Assembly (NCBI GenBank): GCA_934635045.1 | Contig: CAKTZA010000045.1 | Location: forward strand, 1-32,329 | Reading direction: 5' to 3' | Origin: an uncultured Kiritimatiellota bacterium | Lineage (GTDB): Bacteria > Verrucomicrobiota > Kiritimatiellia > RFP12 > UBA1067 | DNA length: 32,329 bases | Shown here: one piece after another, positions 21,206-29,770 of the stretch | Layout of the letters: each line of letters begins with the position of its first letter | Position numbering within the stretch: the stretch's first letter is position 1 | Notes under the pieces: generated by a model | Databases searched by the model: none | The model's input: only the letters and a program-made list of their open reading frames with translations | What the model was told of the DNA's origin: nothing | Position numbers and translations under genes: made by a program

Positions 21206-23311
21206 TTACACCTTCAATCGTCCGAGCGGCTGGATGTTGATCTCGCTCGACAGTTCCTGGAAGCTCAGCACCGGCAGCTCGTAGTAGTCCTTGTCGATCA
21301 TCTTGCGGAAGTAGCGGCGGATGTCGACCGAGACGATGAAGACCGGCTTCTGGACGACGTGCGACAGGTCGCCGACCGTCTTGCGCACGGCCGCGAGAAT
21401 CGCGCGCACGGTCTGCGGATCCATCGCGAGATAGCTGCCACCCGACGTTTGCCGCACCGCCTTGCGGATCTTCTCCTCCAGCGACGGGTCGAGGAGATAG
21501 GCGGCGATGATGTTCTGTCCGCCCGAGAACTTGTACGAGATGTAGCGCGACAGGGCGGAGCGCACGTACTCGACGAGCAGCACCGTGTCCTTCTCCTTCT
21601 GGCCCCATTCGACGAGCGTCTGCGTGATGCGCTTCAGGTCGCGGATGCAGATGCCCTCCTGGACGAGCCGCTGGAGGACGTCCGTGATCTTCTGGATCGG
21701 CAGGACGCGCTGGACTTCGCGCACGAGCTCCGCCGCCTCCTTCTCCATGTGGTCGAGCAGCAGGCGCGTCTCCTGAATGGACAGGAACTCGTTCGCGTAG
21801 CGGCGCAGGACGCCCGACAGGTGGTACGTCAAGACGCCGTTGAGGTCGAGGTAGCGGATGCCGGAGTCATCCAGCGCCTGCCGGTTCGCCTCCGCCACCC
21901 AGCAGGTGTCGTGTCCGCTGATGAACGCCCGGTCGGTCTCGAAGGGGATGCCGGCCGCCTCTAGGTTGCCCTTCGTCTCCAGCGCGAAGAGGTAGCCCTT
22001 GCGGAGCTGCCCTTCGGACACCGGCACCTCGTTCACGAGCAGCCGGTAGCGCCCGTCGTGGAGGCCGCCGTTGAGCGAAAGGTTGATGCCGGGGAACGGC
22101 ACGCCGAGGTCGTGGTAGAGCGCCCGGCGGATGTCCATGATCTTGTCGTTGAGATCCTCGTAGGTGAGCGCGCCCCGGATGTCCGCGTCGATGTCGACCA
22201 TGAGCGGCGTGACCATCGAGAAGTCGTCTTCGGACGACTTCTTGCGCTTCGGCTTCTGGCCGGGCTCCGTCGCCGGCGCGGCGGCGGCGAGCGGGTCCTC
22301 GCGGTGCGCGGCCTCGGCGGCGGCCTTCTCCGCCTTCTTCTTGAGCGACCAGCCGACGAACGCGACGCCGGCCGCGAGCCCGAAGAGCTGCACCTTCGGG
22401 AAGCCGGGGATGAGCCCGATCGCGACGAGCACGCACGCGCCGAGCAGCAGGGCCTTCGGCTGCGCGAAGATCTGGTTGACGATGTCCTGTCCGAGGGGCT
22501 TCGACTTCTCCTCGCCGACGCGCGTGACGATGACGCCCGACGTGATGGAGATGAGGAGCGCGGGGATCTGCCCGACGAGGCCGTCGCCGATCGTCAGGAT
22601 GCCGAAGCGCTTGACGCACCACGCGACCTCCTTGTCGAACATCAGCATGCCGATGAGGATGCCGCCGATGATGTTGATCGCGGTGATGATGAGGCCGGCG
22701 ACCGCGTCGCCCTTCACGAACTTCATCGCGCCGTCCATCGCGCCGTAGAGCTGCGACTCCTGCGCAAGCTCGCTCCGCCGCGCCTTGGCCGTCTCCATGT
22801 CGATCGCGCCCGCGCGCATGTCCGCGTCGATGGACATCTGCTTGCCGGGCATCGCGTCGAGGGTGAAGCGCGCGGCGACCTCCGACACGCGCTCGGCGCC
22901 CTTCGCGATCACGACGAACTGGACGATCGTGATGATGAGGAAGATGACCGCGCCGACGACGAAGTTGCCGCCGACGACGAAGTTGCCGAACGTGTTGATG
23001 ATCGCGCCCGCCGCGTTCGGGTCCTGCGAGCCGTGCAGCAGGATGCAGCGCGTCGTCGTCACGTTCAGCGACAGGCGGAAGAGCGTCGTGAAGAGCAGCA
23101 TCGACGGGAAGGTCGAGAACGCGAGCGCGCGCGGCAGGTAGAGCGAGAGCATCAGCAGCACGGCCGAGATGCAGATGTTCGTCGAGATCAGCAGGTCGAC
23201 GACGGGCGAGGGCAGCGGGACGATCAGGAGGCCGATGATGCAGACGACGAGAAAGGCGAGAATCAAGTCGCCGTATTTCGCCATGCCGCCGCCGATGTTG
23301 AAGATCTTCAT
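21206..23311 (-). CDS. sctV: T3SS export gate protein SctV
   Basis: About 701 residues (FlhA/YscV family). Seven or eight membrane helices occupy residues 15-330. The FHIPEP-family signature RVSEVAARFTLDAMPGKQMS lies near residues 141-160. The cytoplasmic domain (about 375-701) forms the nonameric substrate-docking ring; a charged linker (PKRKKSSEDDF) joins the two. The ATG at 23311 is preferred; a GTG 15 bases upstream is possible. It sits next to the SctX-like, SycN-like and sctW genes, as in the Yersinia yopN-lcrD operon. Confidence 0.97.
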   Translation of the reverse strand: MKIFNIGGGMAKYGDLILAFLVVCIIGLLIVPLPSPVVDLLISTNICISAVLLMLSLYLPRALAFSTFPSMLLFTTLFRLSLNVTTTRCILLHGSQDPNAAGAIINTFGNFVVGGNFVVGAVIFLIITIVQFVVIAKGAERVSEVAARFTLDAMPGKQMSIDADMRAGAIDMETAKARRSELAQESQLYGAMDGAMKFVKGDAVAGLIITAINIIGGILIGMLMFDKEVAWCVKRFGILTIGDGLVGQIPALLISITSGVIVTRVGEEKSKPLGQDIVNQIFAQPKALLLGACVLVAIGLIPGFPKVQLFGLAAGVAFVGWSLKKKAEKAAAEAAHREDPLAAAAPATEPGQKPKRKKSSEDDFSMVTPLMVDIDADIRGALTYEDLNDKIMDIRRALYHDLGVPFPGINLSLNGGLHDGRYRLLVNEVPVSEGQLRKGYLFALETKGNLEAAGIPFETDRAFISGHDTCWVAEANRQALDDSGIRYLDLNGVLTYHLSGVLRRYANEFLSIQETRLLLDHMEKEAAELVREVQRVLPIQKITDVLQRLVQEGICIRDLKRITQTLVEWGQKEKDTVLLVEYVRSALSRYISYKFSGGQNIIAAYLLDPSLEEKIRKAVRQTSGGSYLAMDPQTVRAILAAVRKTVGDLSHVVQKPVFIVSVDIRRYFRKMIDKDYYELPVLSFQELSSEINIQPLGRLKV

Positions 23312-23335
23312 GTGCCTGTCACCCACGTTTCCGCA

Positions 23336-23719
23336 TTAGCTCTCAAGGAGCGACGCCCGGTAGAAGTCCAGGAGCTCCGTGTCCTCCAGAAGCGCCTCCA
23401 GCTCGTCCGCCGCCCGCTGCGCCGCGCCGCCCTTCCGTCCGCGCAGCGTCCGGATCGCCCGCCGCGTCGCGAGGCGAAAGCCGTTCGCCGAGCGGAGCTG
23501 CGTCGCGTTCCCCTCGGCCGCCAGCATGCCGAGAATCGCGCCGCCGACCGTCGGGTCCTTCGGGAAGATGCTGTTCAGCGCCTCGGAGACGGTCGTCGAC
23601 CCCGGCAGGACCGTCCCCTGGGTCATCCCCTTCGTCTGCCCCGCCGGCGCCTCGTTGTACTCGGACATCGAGATGCCCGTGTTGAAGCTGACGCCTTCCG
23701 TGACCCGGTTCAGGTTCAT
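23336..23719 (-). CDS. Small T3SS protein, possible SctX (YscX)-like
   Basis: A 127-residue protein with a polar, probably unstructured N-terminus (MNLNRVTEGVSFNTGISMSE) and a helical C-terminus ending ELEALLEDTELLDFYRASLL. It lies between the SycN-like gene and sctV, exactly where yscX lies in Yersinia. YscX is a 122-residue early substrate with a similar leucine-rich C-terminal helix and an internal (L/I)(Y/F)P segment (here NSIFPKDP). Similarity is weak, so the call rests on position and length. Its start overlaps the SycN-like stop (ATGA). Confidence 0.45.
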   Translation of the reverse strand: MNLNRVTEGVSFNTGISMSEYNEAPAGQTKGMTQGTVLPGSTTVSEALNSIFPKDPTVGGAILGMLAAEGNATQLRSANGFRLATRRAIRTLRGRKGGAAQRAADELEALLEDTELLDFYRASLLES

Positions 23720-24105
23720 GCCACGGACCTCCCGAAGACATCCGCCGCCTGCCAGAGCGCGCGGAACGCCTGCTCCAGCCCCGCCGCCGTCAGGTCGCGC
23801 TCGTCAAGGCGCGTCACGAAGCGCGCCTCGCCCGTCTTCTCGAGCCGGACAGCCCGAATCTTGAGGCCCGCCGCCTGCGCGGCCGGATGCGCGCGCGTCA
23901 GGAGCCTGCGCATCGTGTCCGCCGACGCGTCGGCCGCAAGGCCGACCGAGACCATCAGCCCGCCCTCGCCATACTCCAGATAGAGCGCACGCCCGTTCTC
24001 GAAGCGCACGCCCGCTGCGCCGCGGTCGTTGAGCGCGAACGACGACAGCCCGAGCGAACGCCCGAAGGCGCGCACTGTCTCGGCGATCCAGGACGGAACC
24101 GTCAT
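23716..24105 (-). CDS. CesT-fold T3SS chaperone, SycN-like
   Basis: A 129-residue protein with the alpha-beta-alpha pattern of class I T3SS chaperones. The N-terminal SWIAETVRAFGRSLGL and the C-terminal TRLDERDLTAAGLEQAFRAL align well with SycN (SWIEPIISHFCQDLGV; SLDERSLTLPLLHQAFEQL). SycN with YscB binds the N-terminus of the gatekeeper YopN; here sctW is directly upstream and overlaps by four bases. No YscB-like partner is seen, so it may act as a homodimer. Confidence 0.78.
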   Translation of the reverse strand: MTVPSWIAETVRAFGRSLGLSSFALNDRGAAGVRFENGRALYLEYGEGGLMVSVGLAADASADTMRRLLTRAHPAAQAAGLKIRAVRLEKTGEARFVTRLDERDLTAAGLEQAFRALWQAADVFGRSVA

Positions 24106-25292
24106 GCCGCACGCCCCCCTTCCCGCTCCTTGCCCTTGCGGTCGGCCTCCTCCTGAAGGGAGACGAGCCCGTCGAGATGCTCCTGCGCGGCGTCCTCCAG
24201 CCGGAAGCGGTCGGCCTCCTGGTCGAAGAGGCGCGGCGAAAGCTGCCGGAAGACGTCGATGAGGCCCGTGCAGAAGTAGATCTGCGCCAGCAGCTGCGAC
24301 AGGCCGCACGTCGAGACGAGCGAGGCGATGTTCGCGGCGTTCACGAACGGCATCTGCGTGAAGTCCATGACGCGCCCCGTGAGCTTCTCGCCGCTGAGGA
24401 GGCACGGCTCGCCGAACTGCGAAGCCATCTTGCCCGACAGCACGGTGAGCTTGTCGAGGCAGGTCTTCAGCACCTGCACGCACTGGAGGTCGCCGAGGAT
24501 GCGCCGCAGCTCCTCCGGGCTCTGCGACGGGGACGGGCTCTGCAGGTCGACGCCGCAGCCCTTGATCAGGAAGTCGATCGCGTCGGCGAGCCGCCCGGCC
24601 CCGCGCGTCTGGAGCAGCGACGCGAAGCAGTCCTGCGGCGACCTGAAGCCCAGCACCTCGCCGCGATAGAGGTCGCGCAGGCCCTGCATCTCCTCCGGGC
24701 TCTGCGCCTTCGCGTTGACGACCGCCGCGAGGTTGACGCCCGCGCGGATCTCCGCCCCCTTCGTCCGCGTGAGCTCCTGCTTCGCCGTCTCCAGGAGCGT
24801 GCGCAGGTCGGCCTCCTCCGGCGCGAGCGCCTGCTCCAGGATGTCGACCATCGCGAACTGGTGCGTGGGGTCGCGAGACCCTTCGCCCAGCATCTTCAGC
24901 AGCTGCCCCGGATCCATCGAACGGCCCGCCTGCGCCATCTGGCGGAGCGCGCGGAGCATCCGCTCCATGAAGGCACCGCCCGGCAGGTCGGGCAGCGTCT
25001 TCTGCCAGGTCTCGACAGCCGTCACGTAGGCGTTGCGGTTCGCGCGCGCCGCGCCCAGCTTGCGCTCGGCGGCGGACTTCAGCTCCTTCTCCTCGAACTG
25101 GAAGGACAGCTCCTCCATCGAGTCCATGAGGTCGGCCATCGGATCGTCCATGACCTGCAGCGTGAAGCCCATCGCCTGCCCCGACTCCACCGCCGCCTTG
25201 TTCGTCTGGGCCGTGGAGAACGCCTCGTTCTGCAGGGAGTCGAAACGTCCTGCCTGAAGCGCCTGGCGCATGATCTGGGCCGCGTCGAGCAT
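24102..25292 (-). CDS. sctW: T3SS gatekeeper SctW (YopN/CopN family)
   Basis: A 396-residue soluble helical protein. The N-terminal 50 residues are a flexible secretion and chaperone-binding segment. Residues about 55-230 correspond to the HrpJ/YopN domain (MADLMDSMEELSFQFEEKEL, LPGGAFMERMLRALRQMAQA). The C-terminal part (about 300-380) probably corresponds to TyeA fused in one chain, as in CopN and InvE; length fits such fused forms. It blocks translocator or effector export until contact and is adjacent to its likely SycN-like chaperone. The start is one base after the sctC stop. Confidence 0.88.
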   Translation of the reverse strand: MLDAAQIMRQALQAGRFDSLQNEAFSTAQTNKAAVESGQAMGFTLQVMDDPMADLMDSMEELSFQFEEKELKSAAERKLGAARANRNAYVTAVETWQKTLPDLPGGAFMERMLRALRQMAQAGRSMDPGQLLKMLGEGSRDPTHQFAMVDILEQALAPEEADLRTLLETAKQELTRTKGAEIRAGVNLAAVVNAKAQSPEEMQGLRDLYRGEVLGFRSPQDCFASLLQTRGAGRLADAIDFLIKGCGVDLQSPSPSQSPEELRRILGDLQCVQVLKTCLDKLTVLSGKMASQFGEPCLLSGEKLTGRVMDFTQMPFVNAANIASLVSTCGLSQLLAQIYFCTGLIDVFRQLSPRLFDQEADRFRLEDAAQEHLDGLVSLQEEADRKGKEREGGRAA

Positions 25293-25293
25293 C

Positions 25294-27171
25294 CTATTCC
25301 TTCCGCGCCTTCTCGCGCGCCTCCCGTTCCTGGCGGAAAGTCTCCTGACGGCTCTCGAAGTCGCGGTCCCACGCCGCGCGGCTCTCCTCGCGCACCGCCT
25401 CGCGCTGTTCCTGGCGGAGGCCGCGCTCCTTCTCGTTGCGACGGTAGGTCTCGTCGAACTGCTCGTGGCGGATCGTCCGCCGCTCCTTCAGCGCCGCCTC
25501 GCGCTCCTTGCGGGCCATGTCGTCGCGGTCGGCCGCGTCGGACATCAGCTCGGCGCCCGTCACGTCGCGCTGGCGCAGGAGCTGGACGGTCGAGACATCC
25601 TGCGTCGGCGACAGGAAGCTGACGAACGGGTCGATCACGTGCGGCGTCAGCACGAAGAGCCTCTGGACGGTCTGCTGCGTGCGGGAATGTCCGCCGAAGA
25701 GCCAGCCGATGAGCGGAATGTCGCGCAGGTACGGGATGCCCCAGCCCGACTCCTCGTCGATGTCCTTGAAGTAGCCCGCGAGCAGCAGCGACTCGCCTTC
25801 CGGCAGCGACGCCTGCGTCTCCAGCGTCGTCGTGCGCTTCGTCGGCAGCGAATCGACCGTCGCGAGCCTGTCGAGCCCGCCGTCCTGCAGCTCCAGCGTC
25901 AGCCAGACCTGACGCGCGACGTTGGTCGACCCCGCCGGCGGCTCGACGATGCGCGGCTTGACCGCCAGGCGCGTGCCGGCGCTCGTCTCCGAGACGCTCG
26001 CGACCTTCTCGCCCACGAGCTTCGCGGAATAGCTCTCGGTGTCGGACAGCTCGGCCGTCATGTTGTTGAGCGTCAGGAGCGAGGTGCGCGCGATGTTGCG
26101 CGTCTTGCCCTTCGACTTGAGCGCCGCGATGCTCGCGTGGACGTTCACGTGCTTGCCGAGATAGGAGTAGGCGCCCGACGCGCCGAGGCCGGCCAGCGTC
26201 TCCGGCGTCATCAGGTTGCTGACGTTCTGGCCCACGCCGCCCGCATGCGTCGCGCCGCCGGCGGTGTGCGCCCCGGAAACGCCAAGCGACAGCTGCCAGT
26301 CGAGCGCGTCCTCGCGCGAGAGCTCCAGCACCGTCACGCCGATCTCCACGAGCTTCTGCGGACGGTCCAGCTCGCGGATCAGCGACTCGTACAGCGGCAG
26401 GCGCGGCGCGGCGTCGCGGACAAGCACGGCGTTGAGCCGGTTCTCCGGGCGGATGACCGGCTGGGGCACCGCCGAGACGGCGCGGTCGACCGCGTTCGAG
26501 CCTTCCTGCACCTTCTCGCCGCCGAGCTGCATGATCTCCTGCAGGAGCGCGGCGACGCCCCGGATCGACGTGTACGTCTCGACGCCGTTGCCGGACGAGC
26601 GCTGGAAGCTGACGTTGTCCGCCCACGTGTACGTCAGCGGAAAGAGCCGCGTCTCCAGCTGCGTGAAGGTGCGTTGCTCGCGCAGGCGGTCGGCCTTCGC
26701 GATCATGTCGACGACGAGCGTCACGTAGCGCGGCGGGCCGGACACCATCACGAGCTCGCCGCCCGAAGCCGACTTCAGCGGAAAGCGCGCGTCCTCGACG
26801 CCGAGGTCCCGCATGAGCGCCAGCACCTCGTCCGCCTTCATGTAGCGCAGGTCGAGGAGCGTCGTCAGGATCTCGCCCGAGCCGTAGACCCAGATCGTCG
26901 CGCCGTCGTAATACCAGGTGAGGTTGTTCACCGTCGCGACGCGGTCGAGGAACTCGCGCGCCGGCACCCGGTCGAAGTTGCCCGACAGCTCGCCCTGCAC
27001 CGCGTCGCTCAGGATCATCGGCACGCCCTCGGCGACCGCAAACGTCTCCAGCAGCTCGCGCACCTTAAGGCTGCGCGCCGTCAGCGAGTAGTCCGGCACG
27101 CGCCACGGGATCTCCGCCGCGCCGAGCGACAGCGCCGTCCACGCGGCCAATAAGGCAAATCTCTTCATCAT
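25294..27171 (-). CDS. sctC: T3SS outer-membrane secretin SctC with charged C-terminal tail
   Basis: A 625-residue secretin. A Sec signal peptide (residues 1-19, cleavage likely after GAA) is followed by the N0/N1 domains (about 25-165), an N3 domain (about 175-270) and the secretin barrel (about 275-520) with the family hallmark PYLRDIPLIGWLFGG and the RLFVLTPHVI strand. Residues 545-625 are an unusual Arg/Glu/Lys-rich, probably helical tail (for example REREAALKERRTIRHE-like runs). In some systems the C-terminal S-domain binds a pilotin lipoprotein; none is evident here. Confidence 0.95.
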   Translation of the reverse strand: MMKRFALLAAWTALSLGAAEIPWRVPDYSLTARSLKVRELLETFAVAEGVPMILSDAVQGELSGNFDRVPAREFLDRVATVNNLTWYYDGATIWVYGSGEILTTLLDLRYMKADEVLALMRDLGVEDARFPLKSASGGELVMVSGPPRYVTLVVDMIAKADRLREQRTFTQLETRLFPLTYTWADNVSFQRSSGNGVETYTSIRGVAALLQEIMQLGGEKVQEGSNAVDRAVSAVPQPVIRPENRLNAVLVRDAAPRLPLYESLIRELDRPQKLVEIGVTVLELSREDALDWQLSLGVSGAHTAGGATHAGGVGQNVSNLMTPETLAGLGASGAYSYLGKHVNVHASIAALKSKGKTRNIARTSLLTLNNMTAELSDTESYSAKLVGEKVASVSETSAGTRLAVKPRIVEPPAGSTNVARQVWLTLELQDGGLDRLATVDSLPTKRTTTLETQASLPEGESLLLAGYFKDIDEESGWGIPYLRDIPLIGWLFGGHSRTQQTVQRLFVLTPHVIDPFVSFLSPTQDVSTVQLLRQRDVTGAELMSDAADRDDMARKEREAALKERRTIRHEQFDETYRRNEKERGLRQEQREAVREESRAAWDRDFESRQETFRQEREAREKARKE

Positions 27172-27195
27172 AGGCCCAGTTTTCCGCTCCCCTCT

Positions 27196-27600
27196 CTACG
27201 GTCGTATCATCAGTTCGGGAATCGCCGCCGCCGTCTCGGCCCCCTTGACCCGCGCGAGCCACCAGTCGCACGACGCGGTGAACACCTCGAAGAAACGCCG
27301 CAACAGCGCCGCGTCGGCGTCGGCGGGCAGGTCCTGCCAGAGGATCACGCGATCCGCCGCCGGATCATAGGCCAGCGTCGCCTCCTCGCGCAGCACGCGC
27401 CCGGCCGCATAGCCGGCGAATTGCGCGAGATCCACGTCCGACGCAGCGGACAGGTCGCGCGTCAGGAGCAGACGGTCCTTCTCGACCGATGCCTCGACCG
27501 TTCCGCCGTCGACGGAAAAAGCGAACGACGCGGAGCCGAGGGGAACCTCCTCCGGGTAGCCAATCGCCTTGGCCAGCGCATCTACTGCCGTCTCTTTCAC
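27196..27600 (-). CDS. CesT-like T3SS chaperone
   Basis: A 134-residue acidic protein with the class I chaperone layout: N-terminal helix (AVDALAKAIGYP), central strands (SFAFSVDGGTVEASVEKDRL) and C-terminal helix after LILWQDLP-like strand (DADAALLRRFFEVFTASCDW). The GTG start overlaps the stop of the upstream gene (GTGA), so translation is coupled. The likely client is the upstream small protein or a substrate elsewhere. An extended -10 (TGA-TATAAT) 16 bases upstream might give it an extra promoter. Confidence 0.72.
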   Translation of the reverse strand: MKETAVDALAKAIGYPEEVPLGSASFAFSVDGGTVEASVEKDRLLLTRDLSAASDVDLAQFAGYAAGRVLREEATLAYDPAADRVILWQDLPADADAALLRRFFEVFTASCDWWLARVKGAETAAAIPELMIRP

Positions 27601-27908
27601 AGGGAATTTTGCGACATTATATCAAAATTCGGCATCGGCGGGGGCGCAAAGTCGAGCGCGGCGCGAATGAGCGTGTCCAGCGCGTCCGTCTGCAGGGCGT
27701 CCGCCGCGCTCGCCGGGTCGATTCGGCCCGCCGCCCCCGTCGCCGAACCGCCCGGCGCCGCGCGCACCGTCAGGGGCCTGTCCCCCGACGGGGCCTGTCC
27801 CCCGACGACGGCAGACGACGGTTCGCCGGACGCCCCGGCGAACGCCGCCCGGTCGCCCGGACTTCCCAGCGGCCCGGTCGCCGGCCTGAAAGAGTTTTCG
27901 ACATTCAT
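27597..27908 (-). CDS. Small Gly/Ala/Pro-rich protein of the T3SS cluster, unknown
   Basis: A 103-residue protein. Residues 1-65 are low complexity (Gly, Ala, Ser, Pro), typical of an exported or disordered T3SS substrate N-terminus. The C-terminal part has one amphipathic helix (ADALQTDALDTLIRAALDFA). A Shine-Dalgarno sequence (GGAG) precedes the ATG, and it overlaps the CesT-like chaperone gene downstream. Part of the disordered region (GGQAPSGDRPL) is encoded by a tandem copy of the palindromic repeat found at 6487 and 9622. Not recognised; a chaperone-substrate pair with its neighbour is a plausible guess. Confidence 0.5.
   Translation of the reverse strand: MNVENSFRPATGPLGSPGDRAAFAGASGEPSSAVVGGQAPSGDRPLTVRAAPGGSATGAAGRIDPASAADALQTDALDTLIRAALDFAPPPMPNFDIMSQNSL
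27616..27621 (-). promoter_or_regulatory. Possible internal promoter upstream of the chaperone-sctC genes
   Basis: The minus strand reads TTTTGATATAATG, an extended -10 identical in form to those before the antitoxin and ECF genes, in an AT-rich patch at the end of the preceding gene. The leader to the GTG would be about 9 bases with no ribosome binding site. It may be coincidental. Confidence 0.35.
27773..27806. repeat. Tandem 17-base duplication related to the REP-like palindrome
   Basis: GGGGCCTGTCCCCCGAC is present twice in direct succession (27773-27789 and 27790-27806). It corresponds to one arm of the palindromes at 6487 and 9622, here inside a coding region. Confidence 0.7.
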
Positions 27909-27971
27909 AGCATTCTCCGCTACGAGCCAGTCGGCGGAAGGTTACAGGGCGAATCACATTCCGCCCGCCCT

Positions 27972-28334
27972 TTACAGGCGATAGTCCTGCATGAAGACGC
28001 CGAACTTGCGCTGACGCTCGGCCAGCTCGTCGCCGACGGGCGGCTCGGCGGCACGGTCGGCCGCGCGCAGCTCGTCCGTCGCGGCCTTGAAGTCGAACGC
28101 GGCCTCGTCGTCCTCGATCGGCGGCAGCCCGCGTCGGCGCAGCTCCTCGTTGACGACCAGCCGCTGGTCGCGCGTGACCTTGAAGCCCAAGACCTGTTCG
28201 CGCGTGAGGCCCTGGCTCGCGAGCAGGCGGTCGGTCTCGGCAATCCTGAGCCGCGCCTGCTCGACCAAGGCGTTCGAGTCGGCAATCGTCTTGCGGATGC
28301 CGGCCAAATACTCCTTTACGTCCTGTTCGTTCAC
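27972..28334 (-). CDS. Small coiled-coil protein of the T3SS cluster, unknown
   Basis: A 120-residue charged protein. Residues 1-45 are helical with coiled-coil character (VKEYLAGIRKTIADSNALVE), followed by TREQVLGFKVTRDQRLVVNE and an acidic region, and ending RKFGVFMQDYRL. The GTG start overlaps the sctT stop codon (GTGA). No family recognised. Its position and size would fit a chaperone, a secreted regulator or a pilotin substitute, but there is no signal peptide, so a pilotin is unlikely. Confidence 0.6.
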   Translation of the reverse strand: MNEQDVKEYLAGIRKTIADSNALVEQARLRIAETDRLLASQGLTREQVLGFKVTRDQRLVVNEELRRRGLPPIEDDEAAFDFKAATDELRAADRAAEPPVGDELAERQRKFGVFMQDYRL

Positions 28335-29119
28335 GTCGTACCTCCGATGAGCAGCCTGACGGGCGCCAGGATGTCGCTTTCCTTCGTGTACATGAGCCGG
28401 TCGATGACGAACGGCAGGTAGATGACAAGCATCGCGACGCCCAGCGCGCTCTTCACCGGCATCGACAGGAAGAAGACGTTCAGCTGCGGCGCCGTGCGGT
28501 TGACGAAGCCGAGGCCGATCGTCGCGAGAAACATCAGGATCACGACCGGCGCGCTGATGACCACGGTCGTCTTCAGCATGCCGTCAAGCGCCCCCAGCAC
28601 CTTCTCCGGCGCATGCGGATGGAACGTCACCCAGTCGCCGAAGACCGGCCAGAGCGTGTAGCTCGCGTAAAGCGCGCCCAACAGCAGCAGGACGGCCCCC
28701 GAAACGAAGAAGACGGTCGTGACGACCTGCGTGAAGAAGATGCCCGTCGTCGAGACCTGCGCCCCCGACAGCGGCGAATAGACCTCGCCCATCGTCGCGC
28801 CGCGCTGGTTGTCGATCAGGTTGCCGACGTTCTCCGCCACCCAGAACGGAATTGCCGAGAAGAAGCCGATCAGGAAGCCAATCAGCGCCTCCTTCACCGC
28901 GAGGAGCGCGAGCAGCGCCCACGAGACGCCCGCCGCCGGCATCGTCCGCTGGACGACGGGCACGACGAGAAACGCGAAGGAGAGGATGACGAGCCGCCGC
29001 GCGAGGCCGGAGATCATCCCCTCGCTGAAGGCCGGGCAGATGAGCAGGGCCGCGCCGATCCGCGTCGCCGACAGCGCAAAGGCCGTGATCCAGCACCCGA
29101 ACTCGCCGTAGCCGCTCAA
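28331..29119 (-). CDS. sctT: T3SS export gate protein SctT
   Basis: A 262-residue FliR/YscT homologue with about six hydrophobic segments (ALSATRIGAALLICPAFSEG, LALLAVKEALIGFLIGFF, LNVFFLSMPVKSALGVAMLV). The NVGNLIDNQRGATMGEVYSP segment is typical for the family. The first possible start after the in-frame upstream stop is a TTG at 29119, so a TTG start is most likely. Unlike Ysc-type clusters, where sctT lies between sctS and sctU, it is here 17 kb upstream of them. Confidence 0.94.
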   Translation of the reverse strand: MSGYGEFGCWITAFALSATRIGAALLICPAFSEGMISGLARRLVILSFAFLVVPVVQRTMPAAGVSWALLALLAVKEALIGFLIGFFSAIPFWVAENVGNLIDNQRGATMGEVYSPLSGAQVSTTGIFFTQVVTTVFFVSGAVLLLLGALYASYTLWPVFGDWVTFHPHAPEKVLGALDGMLKTTVVISAPVVILMFLATIGLGFVNRTAPQLNVFFLSMPVKSALGVAMLVIYLPFVIDRLMYTKESDILAPVRLLIGGTT

Positions 29120-29134
29120 CGCGCCGAACCGGAA

Positions 29135-29749
29135 TCAGAGGTTGTTCACGTTGCCCGTCATCACCGTGTAGAGGGACTTCAGGACGTTGGAGACGAGCGA
29201 GTAGGTGTCATCGCGCTTGGAGGTCAGCGACTGGATGTCGATGAGCTTCTCCTGACTGATCGTGTTGAGCGAATCCATCTGCTCCTCGGTCTTCTGCATG
29301 ATCTCGTCGACCTCATCGGGCGTCCAGCTCGTCTGGGACGTGCTCATCCCGATGTCCGAGAGGAACTGCGCCCGCTTCGTGGCGTCGCCGAACGCGGCGT
29401 AGAGGTCCGGGTAGGCGGCCGCGTTCGCGTTGATGACCGCCAGCGTCAGCATCGCGTTCGGGTTGTCCTTCTGCCAGTTCGCGAGATCCGCCTCGACCCG
29501 CGAGTAGCGGTCGAGCCGGTCGGTCGTCTCCGCCATCTCCTCCATCTCGACGAGGATCTTGCTTTCGAGTTCGGTCGCGCGGCTCAGGCAGACGGCCATC
29601 ACGAGCTGGCCGACCGACATCGGACGCAGCGAGCCGTCCGCGTTCGTGACGCCTTCGAGCGTGTAGACGTTCGCGGCGAGAAGAGCCCCCGTCTCGGGGC
29701 TCTTCATGGAGAGGCTGATCGGCTTGGTGTCGAAGAAAGTCGTGGCCAT
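29135..29749 (-). CDS. EspA-like secreted coiled-coil protein, paralogue 3
   Basis: A 204-residue protein without signal peptide or membrane helix. It shares with the two upstream genes an N-terminal helix (MSVGQLVMAVCLSRATELES) and a C-terminal helix (DIQSLTSKRDDTYSLVSNVL). This two-helix layout, with a variable middle, resembles EspA/SseB-type filament proteins (EspA: a GVFQAAILMFAYMYQAQSDL helix and a C-terminal helix with LLTSARSDMQSLQ). GGGAG lies 9 bases before the chosen ATG; an in-frame ATG 18 bases upstream is less likely. A tip, filament or translocator role is inferred. Confidence 0.6.
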   Translation of the reverse strand: MATTFFDTKPISLSMKSPETGALLAANVYTLEGVTNADGSLRPMSVGQLVMAVCLSRATELESKILVEMEEMAETTDRLDRYSRVEADLANWQKDNPNAMLTLAVINANAAAYPDLYAAFGDATKRAQFLSDIGMSTSQTSWTPDEVDEIMQKTEEQMDSLNTISQEKLIDIQSLTSKRDDTYSLVSNVLKSLYTVMTGNVNNL

Positions 29750-29770
29750 GTCAAATTCTCCCTGCAAAAA

